Shown here piece by piece: positions 35,274-43,924 of a stretch of 64,000 nucleotides of DNA. The stretch comes from CALZIK01 sp945787635 (GTDB lineage: Bacteria > Acidobacteriota > Thermoanaerobaculia > Multivoradales > JAHEKO01). The DNA is taken from positions 62,001-126,000 of the forward strand of contig CAMYNM010000011.1 of NCBI GenBank assembly GCA_947259725.1, in the 5' to 3' direction. Positions within the stretch are counted from its first letter, which is position 1. Every line of letters begins with the position of its first letter. The notes under the pieces are model-generated. The model was not told the origin of the DNA. It saw only the letters and a program-made list of their open reading frames with translations, and made no database searches. The position numbers and the translations under genes are program-made.

Positions 35274-35432
35274 CGAGGCGGCAGGCGCTCCGTTCAGGGG
35301 GCTCGACGCGAGCGCTCGAAATGCCGGGCCGGAGGCCACGATTGGTTTGCCCGAAGCGACGCGCAGGCGAGGGCCTAGATACGGCAGTCCGACAGCCCGA
35401 GCCGGCCCCTGAGCGGAGCGCCTGCCCCCTCG
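35274..35432 (+). repeat. Structured interspersed element, copy C
   Basis: A 159-bp element with 27-bp arms (35274-35300 with 35406-35432) that differ at two positions; one difference would be a G-U pair in RNA. The left arm begins CGAGGCGGCAGGCGCTCCGT. The interior matches copies A and B: GGCTCGACGCGAGCGCTC, GGAGGCCACGATTGGTTTGC, CCGAAGCGACGCGCAGGCGA, GGGCC and ACAGCCCGAGCCGGCC. It occupies most of the 334-bp gap between xth and the SelD fusion; I see no other feature in that gap. Confidence 0.78.
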
Positions 35433-35512
35433 CGGCTCACCTCGGCCCGCTACCCGCAGCCGCCAAATCCGATTCCGGTACAGTTCTGGCGACCGATCTC
35501 GCCGTTACCGCA

Positions 35513-37786
35513 ATGCAGCCGACGTCGACCAGCAAGCGCACCGATCTCGTCCTCGTCGGCGGCGGGCACTCCCATGTCCAGGTCCTCGAAGGCTTCGCCA
35601 TGGAGCCGCCCCCTGAGACGCGCATCACGTTGATCGTCGACCAGCCGGTGGCGACGTACTCCGGCATGGTGCCCGGTTTCGTCGCCGGCCAGTACCGCAG
35701 GGAGGAGCTCGAGATCGACGTTCTCCCCCTCGCGCGCCGGATCGGCGCGCGAGTCATCCTGGCCAAGGCCGTCCGTATCTCCACGGCACGAAAACAGATC
35801 GTTCTCGAAGGCCGGCCGGCCGTTTCGTTCGATCTCGCATCGATCAACATCGGATCGACGGTCGCCGGCCTCTCGACGCCGGGAGTGCGCGAGCACGCGA
35901 TTCCGACCCGACCGATCGGACTCTTCGTCTCCAGGGTGGACGCGCTTTTCGAGCGGCTTCGCACCGAGCGCCCGCGCGACACCTTCCGGGTCGTGGTCGT
36001 CGGCGCCGGGGTCGGCGGCGTCGAAGTGGCGTTTGCCCTCGACCACCGTCTGCGCGAGGCAGGGCACGCGGTCGACGTCTCGGTGATCGAGTCCGGGCCC
36101 GAGATCTTGCCCGGGTATTCGGCCGGCATGCGCCGCCGCACGGTTCGCGCGGCCAAAGAGAGACGCATCCACGTTTTAACCGGCCGACGAGTGGTCGGAG
36201 TCGAGGCGAATACGGCGCGGCTGACGGACCCGCAAGGGACCGAGACCGATGCCGCGTTCGATCTGCTTCTCTGGGTCACCGGCGCCGTCAGTCAGCCGCT
36301 GTTTCGAGACTCGGACCTCCCCACCGATGAGCGCGGCTTCGTCAGAGTCCGCTCCACCCTCCAGCTCCTCGACCACGACGACATTCTCGCGGTCGGCGAT
36401 TGCGCGACGCTCGAAAACCACCCCTCGACTCCGAAGGCCGGCGTGTACGCGGTCCGCCAGGGTCCGGTCCTGACCGCCAACCTCCGGCGCTTGCTCGCCG
36501 GTGGAAAACTGCTTGACCGTTACACGCCACAACACGACTTTCTGACCCTGGTCAACACCGGCGGCGGCGGCGCCATCGGCGGCAAGTGGTTTCTCTCGTT
36601 CGAAGGCGACTGGGTTTTCAGGCTCAAGGACGCGATCGACCGCAAGTTCATGCATCGCTTCCAACCCTTGGATCATCCCAATCGATCGACGGCATTCGAC
36701 ACCGCGGCGATGGGGCAGGAGGATGGAGAAGGCGCTGAAATGGAGATGCTCTGCGGCGGTTGCGCAGCCAAGCTTGGTCAGCTGGCGCTCGAGCGGACGT
36801 TGTCTCGATTGCCGCCCGCGGCCGAGAACCGTTCGGTCGAGCTAGGCCTCGGCGATGCGGATGACGCCGCGTGCTACACGGCACCCGGAGGCGAACGTGT
36901 GGTCTCGAGCGTCGATCAGTTCCGGGCGTTTACCGACGACCCGTTCCTGGTCGGCAAGGTCGCTGCGATCAATGCGGCCTCCGATCTCTATGCCAAGGGA
37001 GTCGAGCCGCGCTACGCCCACGCCCTGGTGGCACTGCCCGAAGGGAGTTCAGACTCCGAGCACGAGGACACCCTCTTCGAGCTCATGGCGGGCGCCCGAG
37101 CCGCCCTCGACGAGCTCGGTATCGCCCTCATCGGCGGCCATACCACCACCGCGACCGAGCTTCTGATGGGGTTTCACGTGGAGGGCTTCGCCGAGCGCGA
37201 CCAGGAGCTCCTTGCCCAAAAACGTCTCCGGGCTGGAGAGACCTTGATTCTTTCGAAGGCTCTGGGCACAGGCGTACTATTTCGCGCCGACATGCGAGGC
37301 GAACTGAGAGGTCCGTGGTTCAAAGGCGCGCTCGCCTCGATGCAGCGCTCTAATCGGGAAGCCGCCGCCGTCGCGCGCCGCTTCGGCGCGCGCGCCGCGA
37401 CCGACATCACCGGTTTCGGCCTCGCCGGGCATCTGGCGTCGATGCTCCGGGCGGCCGATCTCGCAGCGGTCGTCGACGTCACCCGGCTTCCGGCTCTCCC
37501 CGGCGCGACCGAGATTCTCGAGACCGGGCTGCGCAGTACCTTTCACGAGGAGAACGCTCGCGTCGCCAGGGGCATGGAGATCGATGGCGCCGCTCGCCGG
37601 GACCCTCGCTTTGCGCTCCTCTTCGATCCGCAAACGTCGGGCGGTCTGCTCTTCGGGGTGCCCGAGAAGAACGCCGAGGGAGCTCTCGCCACGCTCCTGG
37701 ACTCGGGTCACGCGGCGGCGATCATCGGCAAGACCACGTCCGCGGAAGCCACCTCGAGGCTTCGGGTCACGACCTTGCTCTCGTGA
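35513..37786 (+). CDS. selD: NADH-dehydrogenase-like FAD domain fused to selenide, water dikinase (SelD)
   Basis: The 757-residue protein is a fusion. Residues about 8-390 are a pyridine nucleotide-disulfide oxidoreductase domain: LVLVGGGHSHVQVLEGFAM, YSGMVPGFVAGQYRREEL, VVVVGAGVGGVEVAFAL, DILAVGDCATLENHP. From about 410 comes SelD: MEMLCGGCAAKLGQLALERT (Cys-containing loop), VSSVDQFRAFTDDPFLVGKV, NAASDLYAKGVEPRYAHALV, LIGGHTTTATELLMGFHVEG, TDITGFGLAGHLASML and DPQTSGGLLFGVPE. SelD makes selenophosphate for selenocysteine, selenouridine or a selenium-dependent Mo cofactor. The ATG at 35513 is chosen because the longer frame runs through the repeat element. Confidence 0.92.
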   Translation: MQPTSTSKRTDLVLVGGGHSHVQVLEGFAMEPPPETRITLIVDQPVATYSGMVPGFVAGQYRREELEIDVLPLARRIGARVILAKAVRISTARKQIVLEGRPAVSFDLASINIGSTVAGLSTPGVREHAIPTRPIGLFVSRVDALFERLRTERPRDTFRVVVVGAGVGGVEVAFALDHRLREAGHAVDVSVIESGPEILPGYSAGMRRRTVRAAKERRIHVLTGRRVVGVEANTARLTDPQGTETDAAFDLLLWVTGAVSQPLFRDSDLPTDERGFVRVRSTLQLLDHDDILAVGDCATLENHPSTPKAGVYAVRQGPVLTANLRRLLAGGKLLDRYTPQHDFLTLVNTGGGGAIGGKWFLSFEGDWVFRLKDAIDRKFMHRFQPLDHPNRSTAFDTAAMGQEDGEGAEMEMLCGGCAAKLGQLALERTLSRLPPAAENRSVELGLGDADDAACYTAPGGERVVSSVDQFRAFTDDPFLVGKVAAINAASDLYAKGVEPRYAHALVALPEGSSDSEHEDTLFELMAGARAALDELGIALIGGHTTTATELLMGFHVEGFAERDQELLAQKRLRAGETLILSKALGTGVLFRADMRGELRGPWFKGALASMQRSNREAAAVARRFGARAATDITGFGLAGHLASMLRAADLAAVVDVTRLPALPGATEILETGLRSTFHEENARVARGMEIDGAARRDPRFALLFDPQTSGGLLFGVPEKNAEGALATLLDSGHAAAIIGKTTSAEATSRLRVTTLLS

Positions 37787-37813
37787 CCTCTATTGCCTTG
37801 GCGAAGAGGAGAC

Positions 37814-37833
37814 GGTCGACACGAAGATCGACC
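37814..37833. terminator. Hairpin between convergent selD fusion and M28-PDZ genes
   Basis: GGTCGA and TCGACC form a 6-bp stem in the 71-bp gap between two convergent stops. The surrounding AGACGGTCGACA...CTACAG resembles the other convergent gap at 42.1 kb. There is no T run. Confidence 0.4.
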
Positions 37834-37857
37834 CGCTACAGAGGAACCGTCGCCGTT

Positions 37858-39738
37858 TCAGTCCCGCGACCGCGGGGTGATCGTGGTCTCCTGTCGCTCA
37901 CCGTCGCGCAGGAAGACAATCTTGACCGGCACGCCGATCTTGACCGCGTCGAGCGCGTAGGTGTAGTCGTAGATGTTCGAGATCTCTTTCTCGCCAAACT
38001 GAACGATGACGTCGCCGCCCAGGAGTCCGCCCTCGTCGGCCGGTCCGCCTTCGATGACTCCGGACAGCAAGAGCCCCTCGACCTCTGTGCCGTAGTCGGG
38101 GATGGTGCCGGTAAAAGCCCGAACGCCATCACGACCGCCGCCTTCTTCGACCTTACGCTCCACCGTGACGAACTCGGGAGGAGCGTCCAGCCGGCTCACC
38201 TTGCCGGCAATCAATGTGCCCAGCTGCGAGATTCGCTCGAGGTCCTCGTAGTTGATCTTCTCGGCGGTGTCGGAGGGGCGGTGATAGTCCTCATGGCTGC
38301 CGGTAAAGAAGTTGAGCGTCGGCACCTTCACTGTGTTGAACGACGTGCTGTCGGTCGGCAAGTAGGGATCGTTTTGAATCGAGAGGTCGAAGCCCACCGG
38401 CACGTTGGACTGCTCGATCAAGCTGGGCCAGACAGGGCTCGAGCCGGCCGCCTGCAACGAGAGCTTGTTGTCTTTCGAGCGCCCGACCATATCGAAGTTG
38501 ATGTAGGCGGCGATCTCCTCGACCGCCAGGGGGCCGTTCTTGACGAAGTCGGCAGACCCCAGAATGCCGATCTCCTCTCCCGACCAGAAGGCCAAAACAA
38601 GCTTCCGCGTCGTCTCCTTGCCCGCGAGCCGCCCGGCCACGGACAGCGCCGCAGCCACGCCCGAAGCGTTGTCGTCGGCACCGTAATGAATCGCATCGGC
38701 CTCGCTCTTGTCCGCCAGTGAGCCCGCCGTGCGCCCCTTGCCGAGGTGATCGAAGTGCGCTCCTATCACCAGGTAGGGCTTGTCCGGGCTCCCGTTGGAA
38801 CCGTTCGAGCCGCCCGATCCGTTCGACCCCGCCGGTACCGCTCCCGGCAGAATCCCAACCACGTTTCGGCCGATCTTCTTCTCGCGCCGAACGCTGGCCT
38901 TGATGGTGAGCTCGAGTCCCTCCAGATCGAAGCCGACCACGTGCGGGTTGGCGTCGTCAAAGGACTTCTGGATCTCTTCGAGGGTCTTTGTGGACCCATA
39001 GGCGAGCAGCTTCTCGGCCACCTCTGCGTTCGCGCTCACCGCCAGCAGACCAGAATCGGCGACCGCCGCGTCGAACGCCATCGGCACGACCTCACCGGCA
39101 TTCGGTGAGCGCGGACCGGTGATCACCACCATGGCCAACGCGCCGCGCTCGCGCGCCTGCATCGCCTTGTATCGAAGGCCCGCGAATCGCGACAGCCGCG
39201 CGCGCGTCTCGTCTTCGGCGTCCTCGGGGAAATAGCGCAGCGCCACTACGATCTTGCCTTCGACATCGATGCCGGCGTAGCTGTCGTAGAAGAACTCGTC
39301 GTCGTCGGGAACCACCATGCCATAGCCCGCGAACACCGCGGGTCCGGTCACCTCGCCGTCCTCGCTGAACGACAGCGCCTGAACCAGACCGGTTCCGGCG
39401 AAACTCTGACCTCCGGACGGATCCGGGCTCTCGACCGACGCGTCCTCGAGCGTGATCGCCGAGCCGGTGTCGTCGGTTCCGGCGGTGAACTCGAACTCGA
39501 GTACGAAGTCGTCCTCTCCCGGCAGCGGTTGGGCGCCAAGAGCCGTCAACTGCTCGACCAGATACTCGACCGTCGCCACGGCCCCCTCGCTACCGGTCAT
39601 CCTGCCCTGCCAGGCGTCCGACGCCAGCGCCTCCACGTGCTGGCGTAAGCCGCTCTCGGTCGCGCCGGCCGGAAGACCCGGCAAACCCATTCCCAGCAGC
39701 GCCAGCGCGGCCAATGTTCCGATCCGTTTCTTCGCCAT
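37858..39738 (-). CDS. M28-family peptidase with PA and C-terminal PDZ domains, exported
   Basis: The 626-residue protein has a signal peptide (GTLAALALLGMGLPGLPAGATE). PA-type motifs follow (FAGYGMVVPDDDEFFYDSYA, GKIVVALRYFPED). The zinc site reads YLVIGAHFDHLGKGRTAG, HYGADDNASGVAAALSV, FWSGEEIGILGSADFV, YINFDMVGRSKD and FFTGSHEDYHRPSDTAEKI. A C-terminal PDZ domain (about 535-626) has LLLSGVIEGGPADEGGLLGG-DVIVQFG. A short Gly/Ser/Asn-rich linker (SNGSGGSNGSNGSPDK) lies just before the first zinc ligand. The ATG at 39738 has GGGAG upstream; the extended frame is antisense to the next gene and is rejected. Confidence 0.92.
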   Translation of the reverse strand: MAKKRIGTLAALALLGMGLPGLPAGATESGLRQHVEALASDAWQGRMTGSEGAVATVEYLVEQLTALGAQPLPGEDDFVLEFEFTAGTDDTGSAITLEDASVESPDPSGGQSFAGTGLVQALSFSEDGEVTGPAVFAGYGMVVPDDDEFFYDSYAGIDVEGKIVVALRYFPEDAEDETRARLSRFAGLRYKAMQARERGALAMVVITGPRSPNAGEVVPMAFDAAVADSGLLAVSANAEVAEKLLAYGSTKTLEEIQKSFDDANPHVVGFDLEGLELTIKASVRREKKIGRNVVGILPGAVPAGSNGSGGSNGSNGSPDKPYLVIGAHFDHLGKGRTAGSLADKSEADAIHYGADDNASGVAAALSVAGRLAGKETTRKLVLAFWSGEEIGILGSADFVKNGPLAVEEIAAYINFDMVGRSKDNKLSLQAAGSSPVWPSLIEQSNVPVGFDLSIQNDPYLPTDSTSFNTVKVPTLNFFTGSHEDYHRPSDTAEKINYEDLERISQLGTLIAGKVSRLDAPPEFVTVERKVEEGGGRDGVRAFTGTIPDYGTEVEGLLLSGVIEGGPADEGGLLGGDVIVQFGEKEISNIYDYTYALDAVKIGVPVKIVFLRDGERQETTITPRSRD

Positions 39739-39781
39739 TGATAACTCCCTTGTGGTCCCCGGAATGCCCGTGGGTCCGCGT

Positions 39782-40912
39782 TTACTCGGCGGCCGCGCGT
39801 TTCGGACTGGCGGCCAGCGCGGCCCGCGCCGCCTCGTGGTTCCAGTCTCCCATGTAGAGCTGTCCGCCCTCGCCCTTGTGGCGGCTCGACGTCCAGACCA
39901 ACTTGCTGCCGTCCGGCGAGGGCACCGGCAGCCCGTCGAAGCCGTCGGTATGGGTGATCCGAACCGGCTCGCGCTGCCCGTCGACATCGACCATGAAGAT
40001 CTCGAAGTTCGAGAATCCCAGCTTGTTCGAAGCGAACAGAATGTACTCACCCGACGGGTGAACGTACGGGGCCCAGCTCATGGCGCCGAAATCGGTGACC
40101 TGCCGGGCCTCGGATCCGTCCGCCGCGGCGGTGAAGATGTCGGCGATGAGGCCCTCGCGATCGAACCGCCGCCACACGATGCGCTCGCCGTCCGGGAAAA
40201 AGAACGGGCCGCCGTCGTAGCCGGGTGCGTCGGTCAGTTGCTCGAGGCCGCTGCCGTCGGCGCGCATTCGGAAGAGCTCACCGAAGAACGAAGGGTTCAA
40301 CTCGAGAAGCTTGGTCTCTTCGGAGGTGAGCTCGCTTGAATAGGCACCTCGCGTCGACGAAAAGACGATCCACTCTCCGTCCGGCGAATAACTCGCCTCG
40401 GCGTCGTAGCCTCGGGCATTCGTCAGGCGGCGGAGCTCGCCGGTCTCGGCGTCCCGCACCCAAAGCTCCATCTCGGGATCGTAGTCCCAGGCATAGCGGC
40501 GCTCCTTGCCGGAGGCGCGCAGCTCGAGCTCCTCGCGCTGCCAGCGCTCGGACTCGGGATCGTGGTGGGTGGAACCGAACAGGACGTCGTTCGTGCCCGG
40601 TCGCAGAAACGGACAGGTGGTCTTGCCGTGTCCGGGCGAGACCCGCTCGGTCTCGCCGGTCTCGAGGTCCATCAGGTAGATCTGGTAAAAGGGGTTCGCG
40701 GCGTCCCGTTCGCTTTGGAATACCAGCTTCTTGCCTTCCGGCGAGAAGTAGCCCTCCCCGGCGCGCCGGCCTTCGAAGGTCAAGCGCCGTACCCTGGTCA
40801 GGAACCGCTGCTCCCCTCCGTCGTCGGTCGCCTCTCCCGCGATTAGCGCTAGCGGCGTGCCGAGAAGGAAAAGAGCCAGGACAAAAGCTGTTTTTGCGTG
40901 TGAAGGTCTCAT
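39782..40912 (-). CDS. TolB-like PD40 beta-propeller protein, exported
   Basis: The 376-residue protein has a signal peptide (TAFVLALFLLGTPLALIAGE). The remainder is PD40/WD40-like propeller repeats with the hallmark PDG/SPDG turn: AEASYSPDGEWIVFSSTRGA, GGPFFFPDGERIVWRRFD, WAPYVHPSGEYILFASNKLG, GLPVPSPDGSKLVWTSSRHK. It resembles TolB C-terminal propellers but lacks the TolB N-terminal domain. It is probably a periplasmic interaction protein. It lies 43 bp upstream of the M28-PDZ peptidase in the same direction, so the two may work together. Confidence 0.87.
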   Translation of the reverse strand: MRPSHAKTAFVLALFLLGTPLALIAGEATDDGGEQRFLTRVRRLTFEGRRAGEGYFSPEGKKLVFQSERDAANPFYQIYLMDLETGETERVSPGHGKTTCPFLRPGTNDVLFGSTHHDPESERWQREELELRASGKERRYAWDYDPEMELWVRDAETGELRRLTNARGYDAEASYSPDGEWIVFSSTRGAYSSELTSEETKLLELNPSFFGELFRMRADGSGLEQLTDAPGYDGGPFFFPDGERIVWRRFDREGLIADIFTAAADGSEARQVTDFGAMSWAPYVHPSGEYILFASNKLGFSNFEIFMVDVDGQREPVRITHTDGFDGLPVPSPDGSKLVWTSSRHKGEGGQLYMGDWNHEAARAALAASPKRAAAE

Positions 40913-41045
40913 GGCTCGCAGATCCTAGCCCACACGGCGCTCAACCCCCACACCCCAATGACCGGGGCCGGACCACACCCGAAGTGACGTCAACCGCTTC
41001 TGCTATTGACGGCCGCAACCTGTCGGAGCCACACTCGGCGCTGAC

Positions 41046-42119
41046 TTGAGCGACTCGGTACCAAGCCCACAAGAGATCGCCGACTCACTCGCGACCCGGG
41101 TGTTCGGCCAGGATCTTGCGATCCGCGAGATCGCCGTTGCCCTTTCGAAGAAGCTCGCCGGGCTGGCGGCGGGCAATGTTCTCCTGATCGGCCCCTCAGG
41201 CTCAGGCAAGACCACGGCGATGCGCGCCGTGGAATGGTTTCTGTCTTCGAGCCCGGCGCTCGCCCAGCGCTCGACCCTGGTTCGCGTCCACGCCAACATC
41301 CTGGCGCAGGAGGCCGACCAAGGGGCTCCCGGCGAGCGTCTTCTGCACCGCCTCCTCGCCCGCGCCGAAGAACAGCTCGGAGCCGCCTGCACGGTTCCGG
41401 CGCTGCTCGATCGCGTCGCCCACGGAATCGTCTTCATCGACGAGGTGGACAAAATCCGAGCGCGCATTGGTAGTCAAGCTCACGTCCCGGGTATTCGCGC
41501 GCAGGAGGCGCTGCTCACGGTGATGGAGAATGAGCGACTGCCTTTGACCCTGCCCGCCTCTTCAGGCGGCGGGCGCGTGTTTCTCGACACTCGCGGCATC
41601 CTGTTCGTCGCGGCGGGAGCGTTCGAGGGACTCTACGACGCCGTCTACGACCGGGTCACGGTCGGGCAGGACCGCGGCTCGCTGCAACCGGTCACCGTGC
41701 TCGACACCGAAGGCGTTCGCGAGAGAACCGACTTCTCGCTTCGCGAATGGATGCGCAGCAAGGATCTCTTCGACTACGGCCTGTCGCCGCAGTTCTTGTC
41801 GCGTTTCGACGGGGTGGTGCTCCTGGAGGATCTCGACGAGACTGATCTCTTGAAAATTTTCCTCGGATCGCCTGATTCGGGGCTCGAGAGTGCCACCAAG
41901 TTTCTTGCCCGGTTCGGCGTGGACCTGGTGCTGTCACCCGAAGCCGCCCGGCTGATCGCCCGTAAGGCCGCCGACCAGCCCCGGCTCGGCGCCCGGGCCC
42001 TGAAGGAAGTCTTTCGGCGAGTGATTCGCGACCGCGAGTTCGCGCCCACCGAAGGCGCTGTCGACGGCGCCCTCGTGATCGACGAGGCCGAGGTCAGGGA
42101 AGCGCTCGCCAGGAGCTGA
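41046..42119 (+). CDS. ClpX-like AAA+ ATPase lacking the zinc-binding domain
   Basis: The 357-residue protein has Walker A LLIGPSGSGKTTAMRAVEWF, Walker B GIVFIDEVDKIRARIGSQAH, a sensor-like DYGLSPQFLSRFDGVVLLED (arginine-finger region), and a C-terminal small domain with QPRLGARALKEVFRRVI (sensor II). This is the order of ClpX/HslU. The N-terminal ZBD for adaptors is missing and the ClpP-binding IGF-type loop is not evident, so it may not pair with ClpP. It starts with a TTG at 41046, converges with pilB and stands alone. Confidence 0.82.
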   Translation: MSDSVPSPQEIADSLATRVFGQDLAIREIAVALSKKLAGLAAGNVLLIGPSGSGKTTAMRAVEWFLSSSPALAQRSTLVRVHANILAQEADQGAPGERLLHRLLARAEEQLGAACTVPALLDRVAHGIVFIDEVDKIRARIGSQAHVPGIRAQEALLTVMENERLPLTLPASSGGGRVFLDTRGILFVAAGAFEGLYDAVYDRVTVGQDRGSLQPVTVLDTEGVRERTDFSLREWMRSKDLFDYGLSPQFLSRFDGVVLLEDLDETDLLKIFLGSPDSGLESATKFLARFGVDLVLSPEAARLIARKAADQPRLGARALKEVFRRVIRDREFAPTEGAVDGALVIDEAEVREALARS

Positions 42120-42135
42120 TCGGCGGAAGTCGATA

Positions 42136-42171
42136 AGACGGTCGACAAGGGCGCCGACCGCTACAGGGCGG
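42136..42171. terminator. Hairpin at the convergent junction of the ClpX-like and pilB genes
   Basis: CGGTCG (42139-42144) and CGACCG (42155-42160) form a 6-bp stem in the 41-bp gap. AGACGGTCGACA before it and GCTACAG after it repeat the sequence found in the convergent gap at 37810-37844. The right part overlaps the pilB stop. Confidence 0.35.
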
Positions 42172-43924
42172 TGACGCGGACCACTTCCTGGTAGGAGGTC
42201 GCGCCGTCTGAAAGCTTGCGCAGGGCGGACTGGCGAAGCGATCGCATGCCGTTCTTGATCGCCTCGCGCTGGATACGCGTGGCGTCGGCACTATCGAGAA
42301 CCAGGGCCTGGATCGCCTCGTCGACTCGTAGAATCTCGAAGATCGCGGTGCGGCCCAGATGTCCGGTTCCGCGGCACTCGGCGCATCCGTCTCCGATCCT
42401 GACCTGCACCAGCTTGCCCTCGGGCACCGACAGCCGCAGCGTCTTGGTCTCGAGCGGACTCAGGACATGCTCGGTAGAGCAGTGCGGGCAGATCTTGCGC
42501 ACCAGACGTTGAGCGACGACACCGATGAGAGTCGAGGAGATCAGGTAGGGTTCGACCCCCAGATCCGCCAGTCGAGTGATCGACGCCGCGGCGTCGTTGG
42601 TGTGCAGGGTCGAAAACACCAGGTGCCCGGTAAGCGCCGCCTGCACCGCGTACTGCGCGGTCTCGGCGTCGCGAATCTCGCCGACCATGATGACATCCGG
42701 GTCCTGCCGGAGGATGTGGCGCAGGGCGGTGGCGAAACCGATGTCGGCCCTGCGCTGCACCGCGGTTTGGTTGAGCTCTTCGTCCACCATTTCGATCGGG
42801 TCCTCGATGGTGGTGACATTCAGCTCTCTGCTCGCGATCGTCTTGAGCGCCGAATACAGGGTCGTGGTCTTGCCGGAGCCGGTGGGACCGGTGACCAGGA
42901 TGATGCCGTGGGGTCGGGTGATGAAATCGTTGAAGGTGTTGAGCTCGTCGACGAAAAACCCCAGGTTCTCCAGGTCCTGGCTCAACACCTCCGGGTCGAA
43001 GATCCGCAACACGACCTTCTCGCCGAAAGCGACCGGCAGAGTCGAGACACGAAGCTCGATCTCGAGCCCGCTCCGAGTGGTCTTCACCCGACCGTCCTGT
43101 GGCCGTCGTTTCTCGGCGATATCGAGCCGCGACATGGTCTTGATTCGGTTGACTACCGCCTTATGCACCACTTTCGGAATGGTCTGAATGTCGTGCAAAA
43201 CGCCGTCGATCCGGAAGCGAATCAGGGAAACCTCGCGCTTCGGCTCCAGGTGGATATCGCTCGCCCGGGTGTCATAGGCGTGCTGCAGCATGAACTCGAC
43301 CGCGTTGACCACATGCTTGTCGCTGGACTCGATCTCGGCTGAGCTGCGCAGCTTGACCAGCTGCTCCAGGTTGCCCAGGTCGAAACCGGCCTGAAGATCG
43401 TCCTCGGCGCGCTTGACCGAGTGCCTGAGCCCGTAGAACTCGTTGATAGCCCGAAGGATCTCGCGCTCCGAGGCCACCTTGATCTCCAGCTCTCTGCCGA
43501 CGATCCGCCGATACGAGTCGATCGCCTCGATGTCGTAGGGATCGGCGCAGGCCACTTGCAGGCGGCCACTCGAAAGGCCGACCGGCAGCATGCGATGGCG
43601 CTTTGCGAAGGGCCGCGACATGCGCGCCTCGATGAAATCGGCGTTCAGCTTGAGCGGATCGATGCGCACGAATTCGACGCCCGCGTCCCGGGCGATCGCG
43701 CGCGCGATGTCCATCTCGCCGATGGTCCGCTCCGGGCGTTCCTTGCTCGGAAAGCTCAGGTGCTCGACGACGTCGTAGGCCGGCGTCTGCTGCTCGAACG
43801 CACGGGGATTCCCGGGCCGCGTCGGCAGAAGCCTGGCCTCGCGGCGAACCTCCTTGCCCTGTTCCTCCTTCAGGACGCCCTGGCGAACCAGGATCTCGGC
43901 CACCAGATCGGGACTGAGTGTCAT
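42161..43924 (-). CDS. pilB: Type IV pilus / type II secretion assembly ATPase PilB/GspE
   Basis: The 587-residue protein has an N-terminal MshEN-like domain (about 1-160, DPYDIEAIDSYRRIVG) and the GspE core: ASDIHLEPKREVSLIRFRID, Walker A ILVTGPTGSGKTTTLYSALK, Asp box VTTIEDPIEMVDEELNQTAV, Walker B LRQDPDVIMVGEIRDAETA and His box GHLVFSTLHTNDAA. The C-terminal tetracysteine zinc motif is ICPHC...DGCAECRGTGHLG. It powers pilin assembly at the inner membrane. The ATG overlaps the stop of the M1-like peptidase (ATGA). No other pilus genes lie in the window. Confidence 0.93.
   Translation of the reverse strand: MTLSPDLVAEILVRQGVLKEEQGKEVRREARLLPTRPGNPRAFEQQTPAYDVVEHLSFPSKERPERTIGEMDIARAIARDAGVEFVRIDPLKLNADFIEARMSRPFAKRHRMLPVGLSSGRLQVACADPYDIEAIDSYRRIVGRELEIKVASEREILRAINEFYGLRHSVKRAEDDLQAGFDLGNLEQLVKLRSSAEIESSDKHVVNAVEFMLQHAYDTRASDIHLEPKREVSLIRFRIDGVLHDIQTIPKVVHKAVVNRIKTMSRLDIAEKRRPQDGRVKTTRSGLEIELRVSTLPVAFGEKVVLRIFDPEVLSQDLENLGFFVDELNTFNDFITRPHGIILVTGPTGSGKTTTLYSALKTIASRELNVTTIEDPIEMVDEELNQTAVQRRADIGFATALRHILRQDPDVIMVGEIRDAETAQYAVQAALTGHLVFSTLHTNDAAASITRLADLGVEPYLISSTLIGVVAQRLVRKICPHCSTEHVLSPLETKTLRLSVPEGKLVQVRIGDGCAECRGTGHLGRTAIFEILRVDEAIQALVLDSADATRIQREAIKNGMRSLRQSALRKLSDGATSYQEVVRVTAL

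Noticed and set aside
35321..35512. N-terminal extension of the SelD fusion
   Set aside because: The added residues are translated from the structured repeat element and do not resemble the oxidoreductase domain; the ATG at 35513 gives the normal start.
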